Shown: positions 8,660-17,570, numbered from the stretch's first letter. The stretch is DNA of 52,133 nt from Candidatus Saccharibacteria bacterium RIFCSPHIGHO2_12_FULL_47_16b (GCA_001790525.1 MGCU01000010.1:1-52133); one strand, 5' to 3'. Numbers and translations are program-made. Notes: generated by a model from the letters alone, not told the origin.

Positions 8660-8667
8660 ATTATACT
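8660..8667. promoter_or_regulatory. Overlapping divergent -10 boxes (trmD / 8677 gene)
   Basis: ATTATACT contains TATAAT on the minus strand (8660-8665) and TATACT on the plus strand (8662-8667). Each sits nine bases from its ATG (8650 and 8677). Two polymerases cannot occupy it together, so the genes should compete. Confidence 0.55.
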
Positions 8668-8676
8668 CGATTCTTT

Positions 8677-9033
8677 ATGGATTACGACCCTATAACCGGA
8701 CGGGCCATAATTCGGGACAACGAGATTAAAGTTGGCTTTGAGGCTCTTGGTATTGAGGATGCTTGGAACAGAAAATCAGACCTCGACCACGAGATTAGAT
8801 ATCTGGGAGCTGCAGCGACCGAAGGTTTGATGGTTAATCTGACAGAAATTGCTCTTCGACGACGACCGGCTTCTGAAGAGACAGTTGTGATAGCTCGACA
8901 AATGGTTATGCAATATAGATTAGAAAACATGCGTTATCGTCATCTACTTCAGCAATCGATAGGAGATGAGAAAAAGCTATCTACACGTCGAGGTCGTCTA
9001 GGTCGGCGAGCTCTTTTCGGGTCCGAGAAATAA
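8677..9033 (+). CDS. Small hypothetical protein, 118 residues
   Basis: A soluble basic protein with no recognised family. The first half is acidic and helical in character; the C-terminus is Arg-rich (TRRGRLGRRALFG). It has its own TATACT box nine bases before the ATG. Its last 53 bases overlap the 3' end of khpA on the other strand, which lowers confidence, although both frames look coding. It resembles several short lineage-restricted genes in this window that sit beside core genes. Confidence 0.5.
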   Translation: MDYDPITGRAIIRDNEIKVGFEALGIEDAWNRKSDLDHEIRYLGAAATEGLMVNLTEIALRRRPASEETVVIARQMVMQYRLENMRYRHLLQQSIGDEKKLSTRRGRLGRRALFGSEK

Positions 9034-9532
9034 CATCATCGTGAGACTCTTTTGGTTTTTCTGGTAACTCTTCCTCTTCAGTCATATCAACATCAGCCGT
9101 TTTGGCCGGTTCGTCAGTTGGAGCAACCGCAGGTTCTGCTGGAGCTGTTGTATCATCGGCTGGAGTTGTCGGCTCGGCTGCGGCGGCTGTATCATCGGCT
9201 GCTGTATCATCAGTGGCAACTGCCGTAGCGGCTAGAACTGGTTCTCTGTCCTCTGTATTCTCTACTCTTTTTTCAGGCGGTGGGCCGGTATCAATTATTT
9301 TAAGGTTATAGCGAGCGTCGTTTTTAGTGCCAAGGGCGCGCAACAAAGTCCGAATGCTCTGAGCGGTTGAACCGCGTTTGCCAATCACCCGGCCGAGGTC
9401 TTCTGGATTGACCGATAGTTCCAAAAGCACGCCTTTTTCGTCTATGCGGCGTTCGATCTTGACGTCGTCTGGATGGCCGACTAAGGACTTTATGATATAT
9501 TCAATGAATTGCTGGTCTATACTTACTGCCAC
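8981..9532 (-). CDS. khpA: KH-domain RNA-binding protein with long acidic tail
   Basis: About 183 residues. I place the start at GTG 9532, seven bases after AGGAG; the longer frame from 9547 starts inside that ribosome-binding site. Residues 1-75 form the KhpA-type KH domain with the GxxG loop in RVIGKRGSTAQSIRTLL. The remaining hundred residues are low-complexity Ala/Asp/Glu/Pro/Thr, ending in a short charged helix. KhpA binds many RNAs, and in Firmicutes influences cell division and elongation with KhpB. It lies downstream of rpsP, its usual partner. The tail is far longer than in model KhpA (about 80 residues). Confidence 0.88.
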   Translation of the reverse strand: MAVSIDQQFIEYIIKSLVGHPDDVKIERRIDEKGVLLELSVNPEDLGRVIGKRGSTAQSIRTLLRALGTKNDARYNLKIIDTGPPPEKRVENTEDREPVLAATAVATDDTAADDTAAAAEPTTPADDTTAPAEPAVAPTDEPAKTADVDMTEEEELPEKPKESHDDVISRTRKELADLDDLDV

Positions 9533-9577
9533 GGTAATACTCCTCACTCAATTGTTAATGATTTGATTATATCAAAA

Positions 9578-10159
9578 TTACTCAGCGGGCTTGGACTTGT
9601 CTTCGGTGGTGGGTTCTTCGGGCTGGCTAGCTTGATCTGGGGTTTCGGTTGATTCGGCTGCTGGTTTGTCTTTTGGCTCTTCTTTGGCTTGGGTCTCCGG
9701 TTTTTGTTCGACCGGCGCTGCTTTTGCCTCCGCCGGCTGTTCTTCGACAGTTTTAGCTTCTGCCTCGGCAGGCATATCGGTTTTTGGCTTGCCCGCCGAA
9801 ACTTTGTCAGGCAAAGTTTGTGCGGGTGAAGGCGCCGGAGCGCCGGCTGGCCGAGTGCTACGGCGTTTATCAGGATTACGGATCGAACCCTTTTTTGGTA
9901 AAGGCTTGGCTACCCAAGCCGGCAGTTTAATGCCCTCTTTTTTTAAGAGCTTGACTACGCGAGGTGAGGGTTGGGCACCATTTTTTAGATAAGCATTAAT
10001 CTTTTCGACATCAAGTTCGACCTTTTTGGTATGGGGATTGTAACTGCCAAGATAAGCTGTTATCCGGCCGGATTTAGGACTAAACCGCCGATCTTGAGCG
10101 ATTAATCTAAATTGGGCATGGCCAGTCCGGCCGATCCGCTTTAACCTTAAACTCAACAT
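9578..10159 (-). CDS. rpsP: 30S ribosomal protein S16 with long C-terminal extension
   Basis: 193 residues against about 80-90 in model bacteria. The first 80 are a good S16: LRLKRIGRTGHAQFRLI, FSPKSGRITAYLGSYNP and GAQPSPRVVKLLKKEG. The remaining 110 begin basic (KRRSTRPAGAPAPSP) and become Glu/Ala/Pro/Lys-rich and probably disordered. The core assembles into the 30S body. The ribosome-binding site is weak. The upstream 137 bases hold a low-complexity repeat shared with another locus. Confidence 0.93.
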   Translation of the reverse strand: MLSLRLKRIGRTGHAQFRLIAQDRRFSPKSGRITAYLGSYNPHTKKVELDVEKINAYLKNGAQPSPRVVKLLKKEGIKLPAWVAKPLPKKGSIRNPDKRRSTRPAGAPAPSPAQTLPDKVSAGKPKTDMPAEAEAKTVEEQPAEAKAAPVEQKPETQAKEEPKDKPAAESTETPDQASQPEEPTTEDKSKPAE

Positions 10160-10211
10160 ATCCCAGCCATTTTACAGATAAGCGGCGCGGAAAACAAGTG
10201 CTTTCCGCGCC

Positions 10212-10290
10212 AAGCTCTAAACTCGAAACTCTAAACCCTAAAGTTTGTAATTTGGAACTTGTAATTTAGGGTTTGTTTAGAAATTAGGAT
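10212..10290. repeat. Low-complexity intergenic repeat, copy 1
   Basis: Begins AAGCTCTAAACTCGAAACTC and continues with related TTTAGG/TTTGTAATT units. It aligns over about 80 bases with the sequence at 28640-28737. Both lie between minus-strand genes of one operon (here rnc and rpsP). Confidence 0.7.
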
Positions 10291-10296
10291 TTGACG

Positions 10297-10989
10297 TTAG
10301 TCGAGGTAGTGCCTTAGGGCATTAACGGCGGCCGTGACTTGAGCCGCTTGTTTACTCGGACCGCTGCCCCGACCTTTTTCCGCCTCATCAATAAATACCC
10401 CGACCACAAAGGTTTTATCGTGGTCGGGCCCGCTTTCTTCGATTACCTTATAGACCGGTGTAGCGTTATCGCGGCTCTGGGCCATTTCTTGCAGACGCGA
10501 CTTTGGATCCAACCATAAACCATTTTCCAGGACTGCTTTGAGCGACGGTATAAGCGTGCGAACCACAAAAGTCTTGGCTGCCTCATAGCCCTGATCAAGA
10601 TAAACCGCACCAATCACTGCCTCATAGCAGTTGGCCAAAATCTGCTGACGGGCTCGTTCGCTGCCGCGCTTTTCGCCGCGAGATAGGCGCAACAGCGGCT
10701 CGAAGCCTTCGCTAGCTGCCGCCGCGCTAATGCTCTCGGTGCGAACTAAGGCGCTGCGCCAGTTGGTTAGAATGCCTTCTGCCTCTTGAAAATGGCAAAA
10801 CAAATGTTCGGTTACAATCAGTTCCAAAACGGCATCGCCCAAAAATTCTAACCGCTCGTTATGCTCAAAGACAGTCTTACGGTGTTCGTTCAAGTACGAG
10901 CGGTGAGTAAAAGCCGTCACTAGTAGCTGTATGTCTTTAAAGCCGCCTAATTTATCTTTAGCAAAATCCTGGTATGGTTTTAGGTTCAC
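10297..10989 (-). CDS. rnc: Ribonuclease III
   Basis: 230 residues, normal length. The nuclease domain has the family signature HNERLEFLGDAVLEL near residues 43-57 and a second acidic site NCYEAVIGAVYLDQG. After DPKSRLQEMAQ comes a C-terminal double-stranded-RNA-binding domain ending GPSKQAAQVTAAVNAL. It cleaves double-stranded RNA, including rRNA precursors. Start GTG with AAGGAG upstream. It belongs to a long minus-strand run of translation and RNA genes. Confidence 0.95.
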   Translation of the reverse strand: MNLKPYQDFAKDKLGGFKDIQLLVTAFTHRSYLNEHRKTVFEHNERLEFLGDAVLELIVTEHLFCHFQEAEGILTNWRSALVRTESISAAAASEGFEPLLRLSRGEKRGSERARQQILANCYEAVIGAVYLDQGYEAAKTFVVRTLIPSLKAVLENGLWLDPKSRLQEMAQSRDNATPVYKVIEESGPDHDKTFVVGVFIDEAEKGRGSGPSKQAAQVTAAVNALRHYLD

Positions 10990-11088
10990 TCGGACTCCTT
11001 TCAGTCGCAGAAACTAGAAAATAGGAATTAGGAACTAGCTTTAATACTAATTTCTGATTGCTAATTACTAATTGCTTAATGCGCAGCA

Positions 11089-11598
11089 TTATACTCCTGT
11101 TTTTCTGATTTTTTTCAAGGCTAGCAAGATTAACTTACCAATATCTTCATATTCTATTTTATCGAGGGCTTCGGCGGTCGATAGCCAAGCCAGCGAAGTC
11201 ATCCATTTTTCTTTTCTAACTGAATCGGTATTGCCGATGGCTTGAACCAGAAAAATTTCGGTCGTCATTAGAACTAAGCTGTTGTCGCGACGATAGCGGA
11301 AATTAATTTTACCAAGCCAATCGAGTACCTGCATTTTTTTTAGGCCAGTTTCCTCGGCTATCTCGCGTTCGGCCGCAACTCTAGCTGTTTCGCCCTCGTC
11401 AATATGGCCCTTAGGAATCGTCCAACGGCCTTTAGAGTCAGCAATCAGCAGAATTTCAATCAGGTCTTTTTTAGCCGGATTGCGCCGAAAAATTATACCG
11501 CCGGCGGTTGGTTCGCGTACCACTTCAGAAATAGCTGGTCGGTGGCGGCGGACAAACTTTTTGAAGCTTTGAATGGGTTTTGGCCGACGCATCTTCAT
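11089..11598 (-). CDS. Nudix hydrolase
   Basis: 169 residues. The Nudix box is complete, from GHIDEGE to REIAEETGL, near residues 62-84 (G-x5-E-x7-R-E-x2-E-E-x-G). Family members hydrolyse nucleoside diphosphates linked to another moiety; the substrate cannot be told from sequence. An N-terminal basic extension ([17 protein letters not shown]) precedes the domain. Its ATG overlaps the nusB stop in ATGA, implying translational coupling. Confidence 0.88.
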   Translation of the reverse strand: MKMRRPKPIQSFKKFVRRHRPAISEVVREPTAGGIIFRRNPAKKDLIEILLIADSKGRWTIPKGHIDEGETARVAAEREIAEETGLKKMQVLDWLGKINFRYRRDNSLVLMTTEIFLVQAIGNTDSVRKEKWMTSLAWLSTAEALDKIEYEDIGKLILLALKKIRKTGV

Positions 11599-12071
11599 TT
11601 TTTAGCCGCCTTTTTTGCTGCTTTCTTGGGCTTGACTGATTTCTTCTCTTCTTTGTTGCGCAAGATCGTACCCAGTACACCATTAACAAACTTACTGGAA
11701 TTATCGCCGCCAAAGGCCTTAGCTAGCTCGACTGCCTCATTGATAGCCACTTTGGGCGGTACATCGCTGGCATATAAAAGCTCATAGCTGCCGATTCGCA
11801 GGACGACGCGGTCCATCCGGGCGATCTGTTCAATCGGCCACTCCGGAGCAACTGGCGCAATAATGGCGTCAATTTTCTTCTGCAGCTTGGCCACGCCTTC
11901 GACGAGGTTAATAATGAACTGTTTATCATCGACTGTCTCTTTATAGCGGTTGACGTTACGGTTTAAGGCCTTGGTCAAATTAAAGCCTTTATCGCCGCAT
12001 TCAACGCGGAAATCCTGCTCATAAAGTGTTTGCAGAGCAATTATTCTTCCAAGGTGTCGGTTAGCGCTCAT
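11595..12071 (-). CDS. nusB: Transcription antitermination protein NusB
   Basis: 158 residues, all-helical. [18 protein letters not shown] at the start, [17 protein letters not shown] near residue 95, [17 protein letters not shown] and [14 protein letters not shown] are typical. It binds boxA RNA with S10 and helps rRNA transcription. The C-terminus is a Lys/Ala-rich tail. GGGAG lies upstream of the ATG. Confidence 0.95.
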   Translation of the reverse strand: MSANRHLGRIIALQTLYEQDFRVECGDKGFNLTKALNRNVNRYKETVDDKQFIINLVEGVAKLQKKIDAIIAPVAPEWPIEQIARMDRVVLRIGSYELLYASDVPPKVAINEAVELAKAFGGDNSSKFVNGVLGTILRNKEEKKSVKPKKAAKKAAKK

Positions 12072-12100
12072 TAAACGCTCCCTGCGGGTCGCTTAAAAAT

Positions 12101-12126
12101 CAAAAAACAAAAAACAAAAAACAAAC
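12101..12126. repeat. CAAAAAA microsatellite in the rpmF-nusB gap
   Basis: Tandem CAAAAAA units followed by AT-rich TTTGAA/GAAGTTTGA repeats up to about 12185. The same heptamer (opposite strand) occurs inside trmD. No gene is visible in the gap from 12072 to 12209. Confidence 0.6.
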
Positions 12127-12209
12127 CTTTATAATTTGAATTTTGAAATTTATCTGAAGTTTGAAGTTTGAACTTTGAAGTTTTCATTGCTAAATTTTTA
12201 AGGATTAAT

Positions 12210-12353
12210 TTAGTCTTTTTTGACCGTCGGCTGCTTGCCGATAATTACTTTGACTGGGCTTTTGGCATTAACCCGGTGGGCCAGTTTGGTTAACTGGTGG
12301 GAGCGACGCATACCAGTGCGCCGGGAGCTGGTCCGCTTCTTGGGTTTGCCCAT
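12210..12353 (-). CDS. rpmF: 50S ribosomal protein L32 (short form)
   Basis: 47 residues. The N-terminus GKPKKRTSSRRTGMRRSH is the highly conserved bL32 start (K-R-T-S-x-x-R-x-x-M-R-R-S-H). Most bL32 proteins have about 56-60 residues; the second half here is shortened and has no zinc-ribbon cysteines. AAGGAG lies five bases before the ATG. It sits between leuS and nusB on the same strand and completes the translation cluster. Confidence 0.92.
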   Translation of the reverse strand: MGKPKKRTSSRRTGMRRSHQLTKLAHRVNAKSPVKVIIGKQPTVKKD

Positions 12354-12402
12354 AGGTTCTCCTTATTTCTTTTGAACTTAATTTTATTATAACAGTCCAA
12401 TT

Positions 12403-14898
12403 TTAGTCTGTAACCAAACTGACGAGTCGGCTCGGCACGTAAAAAGTTTTTTTGATAGCTTTGCCAGCTAAAGCCGTTTTGACTCGGGCGTCATTTTTGG
12501 CGGCTTCGACCACAGCTTCTTCGGCTGTATCGGCACTAACCTCTATTTCGGCCCGGATTTTGCCATTGATTTGAACGGCAATAGTTATCAGCTCTTCTTT
12601 AACTAGCGCCTTATCCCAAGCTGGCCATTTACTAACATGAACCGAACCGGATTGGCCTAAATCGGCCCATAGTTCTTCGGCAATGTGCGGCGCGAACGGT
12701 GCCAGCAGCTGGCTTAGGGCAATAAAGCCTTCCTCCCATGCTGATTGTGCCAGCTCAAAATTACGGTCTGATTTAAGTTTATAAAGTTCGTTAACACACT
12801 CCATTAAAGCGGCGATGGCGGTATTAAAGCCAAGCTCATCCAGATCTTGGCTGACTCGCTTGATAGTTCTATGGACAGTTCGTTTAATCTGGACAGCAAG
12901 CTCATCGTTATGTGCCTTGGCCTTAGCATCAGTCTCTAAAAAGTCCTCAACTAATGCCCAAACCCTTTGTAGAAAACGAAATGTTCCACCCAAGCCTTCT
13001 ACGCTCCAGTTAGCCGACTGATTCCAGGGACCGATAAACAGTTCCATTAAACGGATTGAGTCGGCGCCGTAGCCTTGCTCTATCAGTTCGTCTGGCTCAA
13101 TTGTATTATCGTAACTTTTGCTCATTTTCCGACCATCTGGTGCTAATATCATGCCTTGATTGCGCAATGTACTAAACGGTTCATCGAAACCGATCAGACC
13201 TTCGTCGAACATTACCTTAGTCCAAAAACGGGCATAAAGTAGGTGCATGACGGCATGTTCAGCGCCGCCGATATAATCGTCAACCGGCAGCCAGAATTCG
13301 GCTTTATCTTTATCAAAAGCCTTGGTTTGATTATGAGGATCAGCAAAACGTAAGAAATACCAGCTCGAACAAGCGAAGCCGTCCATGGTGTCGGTCTCCC
13401 GCTCGGCCAAACCACCACATTTTGGACATTTTGTGTTCACAAACTTAGCCACTCTGGCTAGCGGACTATGACCATCACCGCTCGGCTCATAGCTTTTCAT
13501 TTCGGGCAGAACCACCGGTAAATCGGCTTCGGGAACTGCGACTGCTCCGTCCTTTGGGCAATGAATAATTGGGATTGGCGCACCCCAGTAGCGTTGGCGT
13601 GATATCAGCCAGTCTCGGATTTTGTACGAAATTTGCGGCTTGGCTAGTTTTTGCTCGACAAGGTACTTAACTATTTTCTGGCGCACATCGCCGGCCCGTT
13701 TGCCGGCAAATTCTTCTGGTTCAGCTAGAATTCCATTGACCATATCGGAGTAGCAATATTTTTGATCTCTTACCTTCTTGGCTTCTTTTTGATCAGCCGG
13801 TAGCAAAACTGGTTTAAGCCTTAGGTTGTATTTTTTGGCAAATCTGAAATCACGTTCATCATGGGCTGAACACTTGACTATCCCGGTGCCATAATGAGCT
13901 AAAGCATAACTGGCTACCCAGATCGGTAAATCGCCATTGCCAACTGGGTCTTCAATATAACGTCCAGTAAAAATACCCTCAACGTGTTCTTCGTCGGTAA
14001 AGCCTTGCTTAACACGTTTCTTGAGAATTTCTTCGGCGAAATTCAAAACCTTCTTTTCATCTTTTGTTCCCTTAACCAATTCCGGCAGGCTCGGGTGATC
14101 CGGCGCTATTACCACAAAGGTGTCGGCTCGAAAGGCTTCAAAATGAGCAGAGAATGTCTTTAGTTTTATTTTGGTACCTTTAACCGGGGCTTCAAACAGC
14201 ATGCCGTCGGAACGGCCAATCCAATTACGCTGCATGGCCTTAATGGCTGGCGACCAATTGACTTTATCTAGATCTTTGTCTAGCCGGTCTGCATAATCAC
14301 GGATCTTGAAGAACCATTGCTTTAAGTTTTTGCGTTCGACTTCATTACCACAGCGCCAACAGCGACCGTTTTCCACTTGCTCATCGGCTAGAACGGTTTT
14401 ATCAAATGGACACCACCACTGAGGACTAACCTGCTGATAGGCTAGACTGCGCTTAAATAACAGTAAGAAAAACCACTGCGTCCATTTGTAATAGTTTGGA
14501 TCAGTACTGTTAATTTCGCGCGACCAATCATAAGAAAAGCCCATCTGCATTAGCTGTTCTTTAAAATGGGCGATGTTTCTAGCTACAGCTTCCTGTGGAC
14601 TGATAGCACTTTTGATAGCATAATTTTCAGCCGGCAGACCAAAAGCATCCCAACCCATTGGGTGCAAGACATTCATACCCCTCATCCGGCCATAGCGAGC
14701 AACTGCATCGCCAATCGTATAATTACGGACGTGCCCAACATGCATGGCTGCACCACTTGGATATGGAAAATACTCCAGCACGTAGCGCTTAGGTTTAGAT
14801 TTTCCGCTGGACAGCGGATCAGTCGCCTGATAGATCTTGGTCTCGTCCCAAACCTTCTGCCATTTGGGCTCAATTACCTTCGGGTTATACCGCTTCAT
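12403..14898 (-). CDS. leuS: Leucyl-tRNA synthetase
   Basis: 831 residues, class I synthetase. The HIGH motif is HVGH (residues 53-56) within PYPSGAAMHVGHVRNY, and WDAFGLPAEN follows. The editing domain occupies roughly 220-410 and includes HYGTGIVKCSAHDERDF. The KMSKS motif is intact near residue 588 (GRKMSKSYDNTI). Zinc-type Cys pairs appear near 165 (CPF...CWRCG) and 450-500 (CPKDG, CPKCG). It charges tRNA-Leu, of which this window holds three isoacceptors. The ribosome-binding site is poor. It starts 22 bases after the ddl stop. Confidence 0.97.
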   Translation of the reverse strand: MKRYNPKVIEPKWQKVWDETKIYQATDPLSSGKSKPKRYVLEYFPYPSGAAMHVGHVRNYTIGDAVARYGRMRGMNVLHPMGWDAFGLPAENYAIKSAISPQEAVARNIAHFKEQLMQMGFSYDWSREINSTDPNYYKWTQWFFLLLFKRSLAYQQVSPQWWCPFDKTVLADEQVENGRCWRCGNEVERKNLKQWFFKIRDYADRLDKDLDKVNWSPAIKAMQRNWIGRSDGMLFEAPVKGTKIKLKTFSAHFEAFRADTFVVIAPDHPSLPELVKGTKDEKKVLNFAEEILKKRVKQGFTDEEHVEGIFTGRYIEDPVGNGDLPIWVASYALAHYGTGIVKCSAHDERDFRFAKKYNLRLKPVLLPADQKEAKKVRDQKYCYSDMVNGILAEPEEFAGKRAGDVRQKIVKYLVEQKLAKPQISYKIRDWLISRQRYWGAPIPIIHCPKDGAVAVPEADLPVVLPEMKSYEPSGDGHSPLARVAKFVNTKCPKCGGLAERETDTMDGFACSSWYFLRFADPHNQTKAFDKDKAEFWLPVDDYIGGAEHAVMHLLYARFWTKVMFDEGLIGFDEPFSTLRNQGMILAPDGRKMSKSYDNTIEPDELIEQGYGADSIRLMELFIGPWNQSANWSVEGLGGTFRFLQRVWALVEDFLETDAKAKAHNDELAVQIKRTVHRTIKRVSQDLDELGFNTAIAALMECVNELYKLKSDRNFELAQSAWEEGFIALSQLLAPFAPHIAEELWADLGQSGSVHVSKWPAWDKALVKEELITIAVQINGKIRAEIEVSADTAEEAVVEAAKNDARVKTALAGKAIKKTFYVPSRLVSLVTD

Positions 14899-14920
14899 CT
14901 TGTTTCTAATTCTACCAGCA

Positions 14921-16078
14921 CTAGAACTGTTTGAGGTAGCTGGTGCTGAATGAGGTTGTCAATTTTTGTTTGGCTTGCCATTTCTGTTCGGCCAGACCGA
15001 TAAGTTTGGTTACAAGATCGACGTTAGAGATTCCAGCCTTGCGCCAGTTGTGAGCATACAGGCCGCCGGGCAGCGGATTAACTTCGTTAAAGTAAACTTC
15101 ACCAGTTTTAGAATCAATTAAAAGGTCGACGCGGGCGATGCCGCTACAGCCCAAGGCTCGATAAACGGCCGACGCAGTCTTTTCGGCCTTATCATAAAGT
15201 TCTTTTGGTAATTTGGCCGGAATTTCGCTGTAGCCTTGAGCGCCAGCTTTACCCGAGCCTTTACCCTTTTTGCCGCCCTGCATGTACTTGGTATCAAAAT
15301 CAAAGAAATCTTCCGGTTTAGTCATCGGCCGCTCCAGCAAAGCCGGTATCAGTTCCTCATTGCCAATGATTGGCAGGGTCACCTCGATAACGTTAGGTAC
15401 CTCCTGTTCCACGATTATCTTATCGTCGTAATGGGCCGCCACTTCTAACGCATTCATCAACTCGGCTTCGGTCTGCACCCTCGAGATACCGATACTTGAG
15501 CCGAGATGGGCAGGTTTAACGAATAGTGGATATTTAAGATCTGCTATTTTGGTCATGGCTTGCTTAGGCTGGCTTAGCTGGCTGGAGTAAAACCAGGTCC
15601 ATGGGGTACTTAGGATGTCCGAACTGGCGCAAATCTTCTTGGCCAAAACTTTGTCCATGGCCACGGCGCTGACTCGAAAATTACAGCCAACGTAGGGCAC
15701 ATTAGCCATTTCTAAAAGTCCCATCAACTCGCCGTCTTCGCCGTGGGTGCCGTGCATGGCCGGGAAGACAATGTCTATCTTGCGGTACATTTTACGGCCG
15801 GCAAACTGGCTCGATTTTACGAGGGTTAGACCATTATCAAATAGCAGGTGGACTTTCGGTGCTCGGCGCATAAAATCATCAATTTCGCCACTTTGATAGA
15901 GCTTGATATCTTTGAGCTTATCATCCCAATACCACGATCCGTCTTTGGCAATGTAAACGGCTTCGACTTTGTACTGTTTAGTCAGTTCCAGGGGCTTGAT
16001 AACAGAGGCAATGGCGGTAATTATAGAGACGTCATGTTCAGTTGACCGGCCGCCGAAAATAACTGCAATAGTCTTCAT
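14921..16078 (-). CDS. ddl: D-alanine--D-alanine ligase
   Basis: 385 residues, ATP-grasp fold. IAVIFGGRSTEHDVSI at the N-terminus, AMHGTHGEDG near residue 108, KPAHLGSSIGISRV (ATP loop) and ARVDLLIDSKTGEVYFNEVNPLPG (Mg ligands) are diagnostic. It makes the D-Ala-D-Ala dipeptide for peptidoglycan, the substrate of MurF encoded just upstream. A short insertion rich in Gly/Lys (GGKKGKGSGKAG) precedes YSEIPAKLP. It has its own strong promoter and starts nine bases after TATAAT. Confidence 0.95.
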   Translation of the reverse strand: MKTIAVIFGGRSTEHDVSIITAIASVIKPLELTKQYKVEAVYIAKDGSWYWDDKLKDIKLYQSGEIDDFMRRAPKVHLLFDNGLTLVKSSQFAGRKMYRKIDIVFPAMHGTHGEDGELMGLLEMANVPYVGCNFRVSAVAMDKVLAKKICASSDILSTPWTWFYSSQLSQPKQAMTKIADLKYPLFVKPAHLGSSIGISRVQTEAELMNALEVAAHYDDKIIVEQEVPNVIEVTLPIIGNEELIPALLERPMTKPEDFFDFDTKYMQGGKKGKGSGKAGAQGYSEIPAKLPKELYDKAEKTASAVYRALGCSGIARVDLLIDSKTGEVYFNEVNPLPGGLYAHNWRKAGISNVDLVTKLIGLAEQKWQAKQKLTTSFSTSYLKQF

Positions 16079-16087
16079 GTAAATTTA

Positions 16088-16115
16088 ATTATAGAGACGA
16101 CTTACAATTAGTCAA
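16088..16115 (-). promoter_or_regulatory. Sigma70 promoter of ddl
   Basis: TTGACT (complement of 16110-16115), 16 bp, TATAAT (complement of 16088-16093), nine bases before the ddl ATG. The predicted transcript start is within about three bases of ATG, so ddl mRNA is probably leaderless. Confidence 0.7.
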
Positions 16116-16130
16116 TGCAATTATCCACAA

Positions 16131-17570
16131 TTAATTGTAATTATCCGGCCAGTCGTTTTGCATCAGTACTAAATCGCCGGCCGCCACAAATTGGTCTAAG
16201 TTGGTATAAAAATTAAGCGGGTCTTTTTCGATTTTTAGCTCACCTTTGAATTTTCCTTGCTTGATGCCAGCAACTATATCATCTGTAACCGAATGCTTCA
16301 TCAGTACTATCAGATCGGCGTCAGAGCCGGCAATTGCCTTGCCCAGGCGTTGATGAATCGCCGGACTTTCACTGCCCTGATCGACTAGACCCGGCGTGAC
16401 GTAGATTTTGCGTTTAGCTGGCAGGCTTTTGAGAAGTTTTAAGCCGGCCAACATACCATCGATATTGCCGTTGTATGTATCATCAATAATGTAGGCGCCG
16501 TCCACTTGTCGAGGCTGCATGCGGTGTTCAAATGATTCGACTCTGGAAATACCTTTTTCAATCTGTTCTTTAGTTAGACCAAGTTTATCGGCCAGGGCAG
16601 CTGCTAGAGCCAGCGGTCCAATCTGGTGTTCACCAATCAGCTGGCTTTTGATTTTTAGGCTTTTACCGGCTTTGGTCATCTCAAAACTAAGACCGTTAAT
16701 TGATGATTTGGCAGCTTTTATAGCCCAGCCGGCAGCCTGACGTCCGTCATACAATTGATGTCCGGGCTTGAGAAAAGATTTAAGCGCCTCGCTTTCGCCG
16801 TTAACATAAATATTTTTATGACCAAGATAGTCGGCCAGTGAAAATATATCCTCGCCGGCCGCTTGCAAAGTTTTATATTTATCAAGATGAGCCGGCGCCA
16901 GACCGCAAATTATACCGATGCTTGGCTTAACGGTTCTGCAAAAGGCGGCCACGTCGCCCGGTGCGCCTTCGCCGAATTCAATAATCAAAATATCTTCGTC
17001 GCCCTCTAGTTGCTTGGCAAATTGGGCATGGCTGATGGCCACGTTTTTATTGGCTGGCGTAGCTGCCACTTTTTTGGAGTCACTTGAAAGCACGGTGTAT
17101 AAAATTTCTTTCATGGTAGTCTTGCCGTAACTGCCGGCCACGGCGATTTTTATGGCCTGATGTTTTTCGAAGCTTTTTTTTGAACGTCCCACATCAACCC
17201 GGTTGAGTGGTTGCACCCAGAACCATCGGGCTAGGACTAAAGGTAGGACCACCAAATGGGACCACACTAAGGGGGTACTTAGGAACAAATCAACCGCGAA
17301 TATTCCATTGGGCTCTTTATTTTTGATCGCCAGGGTAGCCCAGGCTATGGCTACAACGAATTGCACCAACATGCCCAGCTTAATCGCCAAAAGTAGCATC
17401 GATGAACGGCGAGTTTTAATCAGCGATCGTCTATAGCTGACCTTTTCAAAATCCTTTACCCGCCATAGCCACCCTAGGTATGTTTTAACATCGTATTCAG
17501 TTGCTTGCAGCATATAAATAATTGTTTGGGCAAAACGCAGCCGATACATATAAACCAGCGATTTAAGCAC
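16131..17570 (-). CDS. murF: MurF-like Mur ligase with N-terminal membrane region
   Basis: 479 residues. The first 125 contain two hydrophobic spans (near 58-82 and 93-115) with basic flanks, not found in model MurF. The Mur ligase core follows: AVAGSYGKTTMKEIL (P-loop), TPANKNVA, IIEFGEGAPGD, then DDTYNGNIDGMLAGL and VTPGLVDQG. MurF adds D-Ala-D-Ala to UDP-MurNAc-tripeptide, consistent with ddl next door. The GTG start overlaps the hydrolase stop by eight bases, with GGAGG upstream; an ATG at 17549 is the alternative. MurT-like or cyanophycin-synthetase-like activity is less likely given the context. Confidence 0.8.
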   Translation of the reverse strand: MLKSLVYMYRLRFAQTIIYMLQATEYDVKTYLGWLWRVKDFEKVSYRRSLIKTRRSSMLLLAIKLGMLVQFVVAIAWATLAIKNKEPNGIFAVDLFLSTPLVWSHLVVLPLVLARWFWVQPLNRVDVGRSKKSFEKHQAIKIAVAGSYGKTTMKEILYTVLSSDSKKVAATPANKNVAISHAQFAKQLEGDEDILIIEFGEGAPGDVAAFCRTVKPSIGIICGLAPAHLDKYKTLQAAGEDIFSLADYLGHKNIYVNGESEALKSFLKPGHQLYDGRQAAGWAIKAAKSSINGLSFEMTKAGKSLKIKSQLIGEHQIGPLALAAALADKLGLTKEQIEKGISRVESFEHRMQPRQVDGAYIIDDTYNGNIDGMLAGLKLLKSLPAKRKIYVTPGLVDQGSESPAIHQRLGKAIAGSDADLIVLMKHSVTDDIVAGIKQGKFKGELKIEKDPLNFYTNLDQFVAAGDLVLMQNDWPDNYN

